Translations under genes and position numbers: made by a program
DNA from: Tubulanus polymorphus
Taxonomy: Eukaryota; Nemertea; Palaeonemertea; Tubulaniformes; Tubulanidae
DNA: 64,000 nucleotides
Assembly (NCBI RefSeq): GCF_964204645.1
Contig: NC_134026.1
Span: 30,026,650 to 30,090,649, forward strand
Reading direction: 5' to 3'
Part shown: piece after piece, positions 27,725 to 40,625 of the stretch
Layout of the letters: every line of letters begins with the position of its first letter
Numbering within the stretch: the first letter of the stretch is position 1
The notes under the pieces: generated by a model
What the model saw: the letters and a program-made list of their open reading frames with translations, nothing else
What the model was told of the DNA's origin: nothing
Databases searched by the model: none

Positions 27725-29007
27725 CCCTCGAGCTAGTGACACTAATTTTAACCTTATATATACAGTTATTTTAGTAGCAAGTCGAATATAGTTCGAAACT
27801 AGCGGAATTTGTAACTGTATTTCACGTATCAAAACCTGCAACACGACGACTTGGCAAAGATGAAACGAATTAATCTTTTTTAAAGCGACGATATCTTTTC
27901 TTATTTAATGAAAAACCCGATAACCAGTAAATTATGAAGAAGTGTATTTCGATTGATTAATGGGCGCAATTAAACTACGATTCAATTCATTTATGCTGTA
28001 GAGATATAACCGAAGCAGCGCGTTTATGTAAATCATAATAGAACAGCAAACATAATGCCATTTGAATACACACAAGTATGTCTTTAAGCGCATCATTTAC
28101 TTTATAAACAAACTCTTATGGTCACTATTATGTATGACTAAAATGTACTCGGTAAGTAATATCATTAGTGAAACAAACATGACCGGAACAACACAAAACG
28201 ACATAAATAGTGTATCTGGCTCGTCAGAAATTCCTTGCCACTAGCTGGTCGTTGTTTGTAGTTATTTACTTGTTAAATGCTTGTTTTTCTGATGGACAGT
28301 TTTATTGTCGGCTAAATTTGTCTCGAATTCCGTTACGCAAAGCACTTATGACGTGGTTTGGTGCCTGGAAAAAAGTCTATTCGTCGAATTGAACGGTTGA
28401 CCGCTATCGAACCCTGTTCCTCGCGTTCGATTAACGTCATGCGAAATGATAGATTTTATGTAGAATATCAGAAAGGAAATCATCGTTTTTTATAGCGAAA
28501 TAAATAATCAAAACAACTGCAGAATTGGCCAGTTTTAACCCTCGATCTCTTCGTCCTTCATCTATAGTACAAGCCGTATTATTCTGCTATATTATTTTCC
28601 GTGTTTTGAATTGACATTTTAATTTACTCATTTTTCCCATTCGCCACCTACTGGAAAAATGAAAAATCCTCAATTCGTAACAAGATGCCTGCGAAAAAAA
28701 ACCCAAAAACTAATGCGAAAGACAATAACTCAATCAATATGTTATACAAATACTATTCTTTTATTTGTTTTAAATCAACGAAAATGTCGGATATATATTT
28801 TAAGTACAGGGAGGGAGCACATGTCGAACACTATTTTCCTTCCGATGTTGCTAATCTTTCCTCGTTTATTTCGCTCGTCCTTTTTTAGATTTCTTAATCG
28901 GCGATGGCGACTTCGTGCCCTGAAAAATAACCCCGTAAAAAGTAACAGAACTTATTCAAACAAAGTCGAGTTTCTGGCGGTTTTATTTTTGGACACTTTT
29001 TGCTACA

Positions 29008-30863
29008 TCAAAATACCTTTTTAGCTTTTATTTTCTTAGCAGTTCCGTTTGCTTGTTGTTTCTTGGCGTTTGACTTGGCTTTCTTCTTTGGTCTATAAAA
29101 AGACAGAATTATAGAGCTAAATTCAGAAAACCCTTTTGTGGAACAAGGCCAAGATGGATATTAAAGACCGATGAATATTAAATACAGAAAGCTTTACCGA
29201 TTAATTAATTCACTTTATGAAAGCTGATTCTAAATCATCTTAGAAATGCGTATTTTTGTTTCACTCTGCATTCATCCTTATGTAATTTTTGTTTTATTCT
29301 CTAAGCAATTGCAATTTTGGTGGAGTATTTGTTAGTTCGAATTCTAATTCCACTAATGGCGATTGATAGCTGCAAACCGAACTTACTTCTCCGGAGAATC
29401 CTCGTCATCTTCCTCTTCTAATTCTTCATCCGATATTTCTTCCTGAAAGAGAAACGAGCAAAAGATGAAGATTCCTCCTTTTCAGCAGCCATAATTTACA
29501 ACGACTTTACCTCTTCACTTTCTTCTTCTGCTTCCTCGTCCTCCTCATTGTCCTCGTCCATACTTTCATCGTCTTCATCGCTTTCGCCCTTTTTCTCTAG
29601 TTTACCTCTCTAGAATATGAAACAAATCGTTGTAAACATTCGCTTATTTTCGGCCATTTGTAATTATACATGTACCATTTTCTTATGTTTTCCTTGTAAA
29701 TGTATTACACTGTAAATGACCTGAGTTTATAGGAAATAAAGTAAAGTAAAGTAAAAATGTAAAAATAATACACCGAAATCAGTAAGCTTTTAGTTGTAAC
29801 TGTAGCGTCGGTTTTACCTTGCTTTTCGGTTCTGGTGCCGTTTTGGCTTTTCGTTTTTTCGTCCCGTTTGTTGCATGTTCTATATCTTCCTCTTCCGTGA
29901 TGACAATTTCATCCATCGTATCTTCCATCGAGGATTCTCCTAACTGTTCATCCGGGTAATCTATCGTGTACACAAGATCTAGGTTACGTGAAATAAATGA
30001 ACAAATTCCACAATATAATTTCATTCGATAAAATTCATTAAAATGGAATAACGCTTTAGCAGTTAATAACAGCCGTCATCAGGTGGAATGCAACTTTCTA
30101 CTTTGATGGATGTTAGTCAACAGCCGAAACGTTGTGCTTTCATTTTGAATTCGATCGCATAAAACTCTATTGCGAGACTCCTTCATTTATACAGTTGACA
30201 CGGATGACTGATGATACGTGAGTGAACTTACCTACAACATGTTGACCAGAAAGATGTATTGGACCAGAACCTGATATAAGATGGAATTTGACCGGACAAA
30301 AATGATCCATACTTATATCAAGTAATGTCTGAAATTATGGACAAGACAAAATTAGAAAAAAATAGAATTAAGATGATTGATGATTAATCTGAAGCAATGA
30401 GTACGTAATTACCATGTTGTTTTTTCCGGGGATTAATGATAGAATTGGTTGTTTAATGGGTTTTCCTTCGAACATTTCGGTTTCAATTTCGACGACATTG
30501 TTTTCTCCCTCTTTGGCGTCCGGTCCACAAACGGCCTGAAACACGCAAAACTCAATTTATATTTATCAGTTATATAAAAAACGAATTGTATTACAACAAA
30601 AAAACTTACATGGCGTAAAAATAGAGTGTGCGCCATATAATCAGCGTCTCCTTCTTCCTCGAGGAATGTCCATTCTACAACTCTGTTTTCAGCATTCAAT
30701 GTACATCCTGGAAAACAATGAAGATATCAAATAAAACATGTATCAAACACTGAAGTAGCAAGAGACGAATAGTTGAGATGATGGGAGTAGTTGAATTACC
30801 CCAGAAATATTCCTTTGCGTCTCCTTTGGCAGCGGATATGCTTGGTTGTCTAGATGTACTCAT
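29008..30863 (-). CDS. Nucleoplasmin/nucleophosmin-family histone chaperone
   Basis: Eight coding exons in transcript order: 30800-30863, 30610-30707, 30413-30535, 30232-30328, 29818-29978, 29511-29609, 29387-29442 and 29008-29092. Phases agree throughout and give 260 residues. The N-terminal core (about residues 17-128) has the family signatures YFWGCTL, HTLFLRHAVCGPDAKEGENN, GPIHLSGQHVV and IPGKNN, predicting the pentameric beta-barrel that binds histones. Acidic tracts follow (EEEDIEH; then runs of E/D in exons 6-7), interrupted by a KKRKAK basic cluster. The tail is lysine-rich (PKKKAKSNAKK, KKIKAKK), suiting a nuclear localisation signal. It lacks the C-terminal three-helix RNA-binding fold of vertebrate NPM1, so it resembles nucleoplasmin more closely. 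It acts in the nucleus/nucleolus in histone storage and chromatin assembly. Its start lies 931 bp from the divergent SIL1 start. Confidence 0.93.
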
Positions 30864-31794
30864 TGCGGACTCTGCTATTGGTGTTCACTAGACGAGGTTG
30901 CACGCAGATCTGATATCTCTACCTCACACCTATCGGAGCAAACTTAATTCACGGTCAATTTCACAAATCACACATGTGCATCGCCGCGGGTCCCACTCTG
31001 GCCATGCTTAGATTATTTTGAATATAACCGGTCCTTTATGGAATAAAATGCCTCCTTGGGATTAAGAAGGATTCTATATCAAATGTTAAAGCTCGACGTC
31101 TCAACTGAATGAGTAAGATGTGCCTCACTAAACTCAGATCACCGAATCGGCTTTACTCAAGCCAGGGCTGCCCCGTCACAGGTGGCGGCCAGTTTTCGTC
31201 GGAGCAGCGCATAAACCATGAAGGTGCATCACATCCTTTTTGTGCAAACGTCCCGAATCTTTGATCTGCGATGGCAACCGAACGGAGAAATGCCTGTATA
31301 TTTTTCTAATACTGATCCTATCAGTCTGTTATCCCGGAACCCGGCCAGATCGTTCAATAGGCCAAATCCGGCTTTTATATATAAGTCCTATTCCGCGCTT
31401 TCCGGATATACACAGCTGTTGTTTACTTCCGGTTCTATAAGTTGACGTGTCGCAATGTCGTTAAAACACATCTTGTAACTGATGCAATGCCTAAAATCGA
31501 ATGTCTAGATAAAATCGAGAAGTTTCTGATTATAGACACAAACATTTAGATATTGTAGAATATACTCGTCGTGTTTGTGTGAATCAAAAATACTGTGTAC
31601 TGTAAATGTGCTGTTCTGGAATATCAATTAAATCAATTTATTGCCAATTGGTCATTTTTGGCTTGTTTTTGGATGATCGTTTTTTTATGGTAAGTTTCTA
31701 GTTTCTTTTTATTGTTTATACCTGTGAATTCGTGTCTCTAATTACTATAACTATCTATTTCAGAAAAGTTACAAATTCCAATAATTGTGAGAAA
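30864..31794. promoter_or_regulatory. Shared head-to-head interval between nucleoplasmin and SIL1
   Basis: The two genes diverge from this 931-bp stretch, so it should contain both 5' untranslated regions and promoters. The middle (about 30985-31220) is richer in GC than the flanks. An acceptor-like CTATTTCAG ends at 31763, so the SIL1 start codon may lie in a second exon. No TATA box was assigned. Confidence 0.55.
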
Positions 31795-34499
31795 ATGGAA
31801 CGGCTTCAATCGAAATATTTCAAACTGATGCTGGCACTTCTCTTCATTTTGATGTCAAATTGTCTTCCTGAATCAACAGAGGAGAAAATCGATGAAAATG
31901 AATCTAAACATGATGGTGCATTAGTAGCTGTTGAAACTGAGGAGGATGAAGGAAAATTAGACCCTGGTAAGTGGGGATTTTAATCAGTAGTAACTGTAGC
32001 TGTGACGTAGCTTTCATTGATATCCAATATGGTTTTTTGATTGGCAGGTGACAATTCTGAAGATGTATTAACGGGTGAAGTGTTTTATCCAACTCATGAT
32101 TGGCAAACTGTTAAACCAGGTAAATCTATCATATGATCCTTAGGTGTAGTCAGTTATGACAGGGTTTCACAGACACAGAGTTCTTACAATCAGGGAATAT
32201 CGAACCTCTCGAAAAGAGATAGCCCCCGCTAGAGATATCTCATGACTTAATCATAACGTAATCATAATATAACTTCATTTTTAGTTTATGGTCAGGGAAA
32301 GATAAGGAAATTTGGATTCCCTGATCTATAAAAACCCTGGTTCCACTGTGATCTCATTTTGTACAATGTTCTGTGTGGTTTTAAAGGACAAGCAATTCCA
32401 CAAGGTCTCCATGTTCGTATGAACTTAGAAACGGGACTTAAAGAAGCAAAACTAATGGAAGGAGACGATGGGATGAAATATTGGAAGAAAGGCGATAAAA
32501 AAGGTGATTATTTAACGATAAATCAGCAGCGATTCATGAGACTAATGCATCAGTTTATTTGATGTTATGTTTGGTTTCAGGAATGGTAAATACGGATAGT
32601 AAATCATTTACTATCAATGAACTGAAGAAAGCATTAAAGGATTTCAAAGCGGATTCCGACGACGTCCAAGATGAAAATGTAAGTTGCGTAAAAAGATTTC
32701 CACTTTGAAGTCTCAATCGGAAGTGAATCTCAATTCAAAATAGCTGTTTTTTATTGGTTGTAGATAAAAAATGAAGCTTTAAAGAAGAGTTTCCGAAGTT
32801 ACGACGAACTGAAGCAAGATTTCAAACAGATGAAACTCAATGTCAAAACTGATAATGAGATTATTAATGAATTAATGGCTCAATATCAATCAGCAAATAT
32901 CAATGTTGATGATAAATTAACAATTCTTGAAGATTTAGAATATCACTTGCATCAGGTGAGTTTCTGACATTTTGAATGCTCTTGTGGACCTTGTGCTAGA
33001 CCCTAGTTAATGTTTTGCGTTGCTTACTGCCTTATCCTATGGTATCCTATAAACATCTCTCCCATAATTGGTTGGATAAAGACAAGTTTTCCATTTGAAA
33101 ATGCTGTATCTCACTCTATCAACGAATTCCTTTATATGATACGTCGCTTAATATGCCTTTTCAATGATATAAATGCCCTCTGATGTATCACGAAACCTTC
33201 AAACGTAGATCTTGGATCACTAAACTGTTATTTTTCTAGATACTTACATTGAATTTTTTACTTCTAGATTGATAATGCTCAAGATTTTGTGAAGATGGGA
33301 GGTTTAGAACTTTTGATGAAGGATCTGAATAATACAGATGAATCAGTTCGCAGTCATGTTGCGTTAGTGCTTGGTTCCAGTATGCAAAAGTGAGTACATG
33401 TACATAGATAGACCTGATAGACGACTCCTGAGTGCTGAAAACAGTTGCTTGGATGTTATTTCTTTCTAGAGAGAGAGATGTCTGATTAGTTAAATGATTA
33501 GTTATGATGACTGATTAGTTAAAACAAACTAATGGAAGAATATCTGGGCAGCTTGGCTGTAGCACCATATAAGCTTCATCGTTGTTAAAATGTTTTTTCA
33601 AATCTGCTCTTATTACTGTGTAAACTATTTGTTCTCTATTTCGGTTTTATTTTACAGTAATCCACGAGTCCAGATAAGTGCATTACAAACAGGATTATTG
33701 CAACACCTCATACGAATGTTAGCTACTGAAAAATCCGTAAAACTCAGAAGTAAAATACTCTACGCGTTATCCTCGTTGGTTCGTCAATTTCCGTTCGCTC
33801 AGAAAAAAATGTTAGAACTCGGTGGAGTTCACGTTTTAGTTGCGCTCTTCAAAGAACGCAATATCGAAAAGCTTCAACTAAAAGGAGTGATTTTGATCAG
33901 CGATCTACTTGAAGAAAAGGTTAGATTTAGCCATAAAAAGATACAGTTATAACTAGTTATAACGCTAGAATGAGCTTTCACAGTAGTCTTGATTTCTGGG
34001 AGAAGTTCGTCGACAAAAATGGATTCATCTATCGTTATTTTTCATTTATTTTTAGCATTCACTATTAGAAAATCGAAACAAAAATCACGAAGAAAGAATT
34101 AAACAGTATTCAGAGTAAGTATCAATATACTGCGGAATCTGAGAAATAGTGATACTAATCCTAAATCCACTTTCATTTATATACCAGGTACAATGATTTT
34201 TTGTATTGTTTAGGGTGCTATTGCTGGAAGCTTTGATCGATCAGAATTGGTGCGATTTATTTCCGAATCTACTCAATATACCGGAACATGATAGTCGAGA
34301 AAAAGTCCTAAACGCTATGTCTACGCTAGTGAAACCGTGTAGGAATAAATTCAATAAAGTTCTTCCGTCGTTGACTAGACTTCGTACGGAGTATGAAAAC
34401 TTGGCAGCGCAAGATCAAGATCAGGATAGTTACTATACCGATGTATATGAAACAGTTAACAATGTGATCAATAGACTGGCTGAAAAAGATGAATTATGA
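31795..34499 (+). CDS. SIL1: SIL1, nucleotide exchange factor of the ER chaperone BiP
   Basis: Nine coding exons: 31795-31966, 32048-32119, 32387-32503, 32581-32678, 32764-32955, 33268-33389, 33658-33919, 34056-34114 and 34214-34499. All phases agree and give 459 residues, against 461 in human SIL1. The N terminus is a signal peptide (hydrophobic LMLALLFILMSNCLP). Next come an acidic segment, the conserved GQAIPQGLHVRMNLETGLKEAKL block and a coiled region. Armadillo-like helical repeats follow, with GGLELLMKDLN, VRSHVALVLGSSMQ and KLRSKILYALSSLVRQFP. The protein ends in KDEL, a canonical ER retrieval signal. SIL1 releases ADP from the Hsp70 BiP in the ER lumen, so it serves protein folding and secretion. 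An AATAAA at 34775-34780 fits the end of the transcript. Confidence 0.95.
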
Positions 34500-34774
34500 T
34501 AGAAATAATCGCATAAAAACCATTAGTCACAAATTCCACATTCCAGTATGAGGAACTACTGGTATATTCATATCAGAATCAAGTCTTTCTTTTGGGTGTC
34601 ATTCATAAATGACGTACACCTCTGGGGAGGTGGAGTCATGAAGTACCTACTTCTCATTATGTACATAATGCTTAAATAATTTTGCATACATACTTAATGA
34701 ATGACCACCAATATATTTATAGATGAGCAATTTTACGTATTTCAGAATTTACATGATGTAATCATTTGTATAAA

Positions 34775-34780
34775 AATAAA
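34775..34780 (+). terminator. Poly(A) signal of SIL1
   Basis: AATAAA lies 276 bp after the SIL1 stop codon, followed by a T-rich stretch. Confidence 0.6.
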
Positions 34781-34971
34781 GGTTTTTCAATATTCTACAT
34801 GTATAATCATTAGCTTTGAAGAGTTGTTGAGGAGCTGTGTTATCAAACTGTAGGACTATGCAGGATAGCGCATTTTGTAATATAAATTACAAGCTTTCAT
34901 AACTGCATAGTAGATTCATCAGGTAAGTTATTCACCTGAAGCTACTATTCCAAGCAGTGAAAATTCGTAAT

Positions 34972-35196
34972 TTAGGCCAAAAAAATTGATACCTTGTTTC
35001 TCCGCTCTGCTGAGCTTAAATGTTGACCCGGCCGGCCGCCTATCTACCCTATACATTACTTTTTTTTAAATCGTGATCAATTTCACCATAACAGACCCGG
35101 CCGCTATGGAAATGAACTGTTTATAAATTTTATCATATTTTACAAAAATGACCCGGCCGCTGCGGAGAAACAAGGTATCATTTTTGTTTAGCCTTA
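34972..35196. mobile_element. PIF/Harbinger-like MITE, copy 1
   Basis: Element body 34975-35193 (219 bp) starts GGCCAAAA and ends TTTAGCC. Its ends form a long terminal inverted repeat whose best part is GATACCTTGTTTCTCCGC against GCGGAGAAACAAGGTATC. It is flanked by TTA at 34972-34974 and 35194-35196, the 3-bp TWA duplication typical of PIF/Harbinger. The interior repeats the word GACCCGGCCG three times. There is no coding capacity. It lies between the convergent SIL1 and WDR54 genes. Confidence 0.85.
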
Positions 35197-35577
35197 GGAT
35201 AAAATCAGTGAACCTATAAAAACAAATGCAGCCACATCCTTTTTCCGTGAATACGCCATCTTGACAGCCAAATAGATCCTTGTAGGTAAGTATGAAGTCA
35301 TTGATTGAATTTTTTGCTTCCTAATTTCAAGTACGAGTCGGACGCTTTCAAAGAATGACAAAAAGAAGTATCATACACAGAGAATGAGATGGATAGCTTT
35401 ATTATGTAAACACGTATAAATCTATTTCTATCACAACTGAGAGAATGGCAGTGAAATGATTTTCTCTAATGATTCTATAAACTGTTATTAAAATAGATTC
35501 CTACTGTATCGATACAAAGGGAAATTACAACTTTTCATTTAAAACATAACAATGATGATATTAGTTATCAAACAGAT

Positions 35578-35761
35578 TACAGTCAACCCCCGATATACCG
35601 CCCTCCCATTAACCGCCACCCCCGCCTACCGCCAGGTCTTCCCGGATGTACATCTCAATACAATTACGTAGTTAAACACCCCCGATACACTGCCATACTC
35701 TCTATACCGCCAAAATCGTTCTGCACCGATGTGAGTGGTATATCAGCGGGGGTTGACTGTA
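35578..35761. mobile_element. Tc1/mariner/pogo-like MITE with TA duplication
   Basis: The body, 35580-35759 (180 bp), begins CAGTCAACCCCCGATATACC and ends with a near-perfect inverted copy, GGTATATCAGCGGGGGTTGACTG. It is flanked by TA on both sides. CAGT ends with TA duplication are typical of pogo/Tigger-type elements. It has no coding capacity. Confidence 0.75.
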
Positions 35762-36083
35762 TAATGAAATGAAGATTGTAGACTGGTTACTCTTTGCGCT
35801 TTAAGAGATTATATTTGCTCAATTAATTTGGACGGATTGAATAAACCGATGTGAATCTGCTGTCTGTAACCTGCACCCCTTTGCATATTATCGCCATCCT
35901 TCAAAAACCAATCATCAAGGGAAAACACGAGGCAATTAATTTGAGAATTATCTGCAGTTTCTTTACCTCAAGACTTCAGACATCAAAAGGTGTGACCGTC
36001 TGAAGGGGTCTAGGTACAGGCTGCACTAGTCATCCGATATCTTCATACACAACACGTAAACAGTTATAAATAATTGACTGAAT

Positions 36084-38151
36084 TTAACGAGTGAACATCG
36101 ATATTTCATTATTATCATAACCAGTAACGCAGAAACTGGAACCATCGGGTTTAATGAAGCTGGCTCCGACTAGTTGCTGATCAGTGATACAATCAGTGAA
36201 TCTATGTTCAATCTATAAAACGAAAATGATAACAATTTTATTTATGAATGAACGTATTGGAACGCTGAAGAGTATTAAATGTGTGGGGAACTTACGTGTG
36301 GAAGAGCTCCAGGTTTGATCAGCCAAACATTAACAAAGGAATCTTCAGCAGCTGACAATAACTACAATTATAAAACACTTGAATTTATGTGTTTATAGTG
36401 TTTATTCGACAACTAACTTGAATTTATATTTCCAATGTCTACTGAATAATGACGATTCAATTAATGTTATTCTATAGAAACTCAAATGTTTACTTACCAA
36501 GCCGGACGCGCGATTAAAACTAAGCGCTGTAATCCATCTAGCATGAGCGCTAACTTCGGCTCCTATTTTACCGGTATTTGAATTATAAACACGTATGTGA
36601 CCAGAACCATATCCACCGACAACAACATCGTCGGACAAGCATAACGACGAACACGGAGACCTGAATTAACAAACTTATAGTCAATAGTCGAAGGGATCTT
36701 CGGATCGCAGGGTACTTATCACAATTAATTGATCATTATTCATACTATTATCATCACATGTAACGAGTCCCCGTGTTTTATAGATATAGAATTGATAGTT
36801 ACCCAGATCCAGATATAGAGACTGTTTTAATCAATTTAGATCCATTCTGTTTCCACAGTATTATGTTACCCTCGCTATCGCTGCTGGCCATTTTATCTTT
36901 ATACGAAGCCAAATCACATATTGGATACTGATGACCTGATATAGATATCATACATTACGACAATGATTTCTGTATTAATGAATTTCTCGATTGATGTTAT
37001 AACTGAAGGGTAGGAAATATGAAATACCTTTTAATTCTTCAGAAACAGTTATATTTGGGCCTTTAATAGGAACACGGAATGCAAGGATCAGAGATGAACT
37101 TGTACCTACGAATAATAGAATGAGCAGGCAGGGTCAAAATGAACTCAGAAATGTTCACATGTTTCGCATCCTTAAAACAGGCTTTTTTCACGGGATTTCT
37201 CATATTTTTTCATGCTGAGGTACAATAACATAAGCAGTAACTGATCTGAAGGCATATAGTTCCATAGCATGTAGCATAAAAACCAGGACTTTCCTAATTG
37301 TTCACAATTTGTTTAGCAGACGTCCATTTTTCACATCAATCTGACCTTGATCTGGTTGTATGATTGATATTACTACAAGATGTTGATTGAATACTCACCT
37401 ACACAAATGATATCATTGCCAACTGCACATATACCTCGTGCAAAACAAACTTGGGCTGAAAATAAAACGCAATCTCATAATTCGCTTGTTCCTTTTTCTT
37501 TAAGATTTTGATCATTGTATGGATATTAATTCTATGAAAAACTTTAGCTACCTGCCATATTACTAGGATCTGTTAATGCGTGCCAATGTAACATTACAGA
37601 ACCATCTCCTTCATACATCTATAATAACACAATATCACATTCATATATCAATGTATTGAACTGAAGGGCATTGTTCTCAAATTTATATGGTTCTTTAATG
37701 CAAACCTGAATTCCTTTTTGAGATGTAGCAACCAAAACTGTGCGTTCCCCTAACTGAATCAGTTTAGCCTTTAAATAGAAAGGTAAATAAAACAGATTAT
37801 TCCGACTGCTAAATAAAAGCGTGTTTGAAAAATTCCCAGGCAAGAATTGACTGGAATTTATAGTTTCTCCAAAAGGATTAAGTCATTGACATCAATATAT
37901 GGGGTGACATCTTGAAGCGTTCATACCTGCAAAACAAGTGGCTGACCGTGTGCAGCAGTTGGTTCTTTGAAAATGACTTGTTTGTGAGTTGGGGGTTCAT
38001 TTTCAGTGCCTGTAGTAACGAGTATTACAACTGCCTTGTAAACCACGGCATAAACAGATGGTCCATTAACATCTTTATTAATTACACTCAAGTTATTGCA
38101 CATAGATGAGGCACAGCCTCTGATGACGAGAGATTTATCTCTTCGATACAT
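36084..38151 (-). CDS. WDR54: WDR54, WD40-repeat protein
   Basis: Nine coding exons in transcript order: 37927-38151, 37706-37768, 37552-37618, 37399-37455, 37028-37105, 36803-36935, 36498-36660, 36296-36361 and 36084-36212. Phases agree and give 326 residues (human WDR54 has 334). The start at 38151 is chosen because MYRRDKSLVIRGCASSMCNN aligns with the human N terminus (MFRREKSIQLRGSAAALCNN); an upstream in-frame Met at 38211 is less likely. Conserved blocks include LVATSQKGIQMYE, HWHAL, FARGICAVGNDIICVG, KGPNITVSEELKGHQYPICDLA, GGYGSGHIRVYNSNTGKIGAEVSAHARWITAL, SAAEDSFVNVW and CVTGYDNNEI. Several are WD repeat strands. WDR54 is a poorly characterised cytoplasmic beta-propeller scaffold, reported in growth-factor receptor signalling. 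It is tail to tail with SIL1. Confidence 0.92.
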
Positions 38152-39371
38152 AACAACTGTCAAGTCTATTTCTACTTCCTGGTTTCTGTCAACTAGAGCT
38201 AACCCTGGCAAGTTACCAAGACTGGTTCCCGCTTACAAAATTCAATCAAATTAAAATATATTTCTCATTGCGGTATTCAGATGATTGTCTTACTTTTCTT
38301 GTTTCCTCCGCTTTTAACCATGTATCAGTCACAAATGGTAATTTGTTTATGCAACCGATTAACCACGTTATCTTGTCTAAATACCAGTCACCCCGATCTG
38401 TTCGGAACAACGGTCAGGTTGGCCGGAACGCTCAGATTCTTCGAAGTTCACATACTTTCGGGGACCTCAAGACTGACACGATCAAACATCGACGTTTTTC
38501 ATGAAAATCTCAGTAATAGTGTGTTCATAGGGTATCTTGGAAGAGTGGCCTACCAATATTTGACTTCTGGAAGGGTACTTTCAGGAAATTGGTCTGGAAC
38601 TCACTTTCTTCACTTCAGAACCAGTAAGTTAAAGACATTCACTTCAGAACAAAGTAAAGACAAACAAACCAATCTCATCCTACAATTTATTTGTCACGAA
38701 TTAAGTGCCATGTATACAATTTATTCCTCACAAAACAACTGCAAAATGTACCTTTTAGAAAGGGATTTTTTGTTCGAGAATTTAATGGTTCATTATTCAA
38801 AGAATTATCAACAGAAATGCTTGATCCAGATAAAAAATGCAAAATGAGACGCGTGTGTGAAAACCACTGATTAATTCCATAAACTAGAGTTTAATTTCAA
38901 ATTTTAAGTATTAAATGCCAAGTTCTAGCAGCAGCAGCAGTAGTAGCATAATACAAAGCACAAAATATCTGTCAAATATACACAGAAAAATACATTACAA
39001 TAACGAATGCTAAAGTACACGTGAAAATTTCAACTTCAAATTCTGAATATTGATAGATATTTTGTACCGATAAAACTCGTACTTTAAAGTCACAAACTTG
39101 AGTAAAATAAGCACTACAATTCCGGGGGGTCGGGGCACCGGTCTAAGTCTCATCGTTAATACTACAGTACATCAGCACCAAAAATACATTGACCGGAACC
39201 GAATCGGTTTTTAGGTTGAGACAGAATAGTGTAGTAGTCGACAATTTATTGTTCTGTAGTCGTAAATAATGCAGCGCCCCGAAAACTGTCTTGGATACAA
39301 AGCAAATGAAAGGATTATTTATACATGTGCATCATAACCATCCGTGGTCATCATCATAACCGATATGTGAT
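38152..39371. other. Interval between WDR54 start and cofilin stop
   Basis: This is expected to hold the WDR54 promoter and the cofilin 3' untranslated region. TTTATT at 39245-39250 is a reverse-strand AATAAA that suits cofilin. A plus-strand frame of 188 codons (38281-38847) is open, but its predicted protein matches no family I recognise and has no clear splice partners. I do not call it a gene. Confidence 0.5.
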
Positions 39372-40589
39372 CTAACGATCGTAGACAGCATCACCGCGGG
39401 ATACAGTCGCTATAGTCGCCGGCAAGTCCAACTCGTCGTAATCTGTCGCCTGACATTCACCAGCGATTCCGTCTAACTTTTTCTTTACGGTATCCTTCGT
39501 TGAAGCGAATAACATTTTATCCTTTATAGAAGCTTTATCGGGTGCCCTGAAATACATCGAAAAAATACTCGAATTTAATACAAGAAAAGTTTATCTACAC
39601 AATCACAGGGTCCGATCTAAGGAATGAAAGCCATTTGCCCGGGCAAGCATATCTGATATTTTGCTTGCCCCCCCCCCCAAAAGCTACTTGCCCTACACAG
39701 GCAATCCGATTGGTGGCATTATCATCCGTTGTATCGTGGGAAAAAAGTTTTATGACATAAAATTGCACTAGCCCGGGGGGAAAGTGATAATGATAACCTA
39801 CTAGCCCTGAGGAGAATATATACTTGTCCCGGGCAATAGGACAAGTGCTTAGATCGGACCCTGCAATTATGAGATGTATGTAAATCCAGGTGATTTCCCT
39901 ATGGTGAAGTTTTAGGTCTACTAGTCATCAGAACTGAATGCACTTTGGTCCGGAGACATTTCAGTGTTGGCCATCTTGGAACTTGGTCCGAACTACAGCG
40001 AACATGTTCAGGTGCGTAGTCGACTATATTTCCAGGCAGTACACTTAGATCGCAAATATAGTTGACTAACTGCGATAACCGAAGTTTGCTGCAAGAATCT
40101 AACAGGGATCATGTCAGAGTCAATCGCTCGGATCTTACATGTTGGAACAGATCGCCAGATTATTTATTTGGGAATCAATCCAAATCATCTTAAGAGTCAG
40201 GCAATGGCGTACATTCTTCAAGCGCAATACAATATTACAATATCATCTATGAATCAATGACAGTTCTCATATAGTTTACATGATACAATGGCCCACATGG
40301 CTAAGCATTTGATCAGTAACCCATTTTATCAATACAAGGTGAAAAAGAGGGCGACCCCAGGCTGCCAGGGCCCCTAGCCCTAGTAGCCCAGGGCAAGTAT
40401 CAATGTATACATTTAACAGGACTTGGACATTAGCACAGATAACTTGGGTCTGTCATTGTTACTCTTTGTTTGTCATGACCAGACAGTCTAATAACAGTAG
40501 TGCATTACCTAACCACAGTAAAGTCCACAACTAATAACAATTCAAAGAAACAAAGAAAGTGACGTCATCATGAGAGGTGATGAGTAACA

Positions 40590-40625
<36 letters not shown>

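Larger units (their letters stand above)
24259..29007. other. Interval without a convincing gene downstream of the FGF gene
   Basis: Only short frames without domain similarity are present. Notable contents are a tandem stretch of about 8-bp units (CAGCTCGY-like) at 24407-24452, repeated GCAGGAA-type words near 26970-27020, and a paired homeodomain-type inverted repeat at 27702-27724. A minus-strand frame of 60 codons at 25714-25896 is open but matches nothing I know. Confidence 0.5.

Noticed and set aside
38281-38847. 188-codon plus-strand frame between WDR54 and cofilin
   Set aside because: No recognisable domain, AT-rich lysine/asparagine-heavy end, and overlap with the presumed WDR54 promoter. 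Kept only as a remark.
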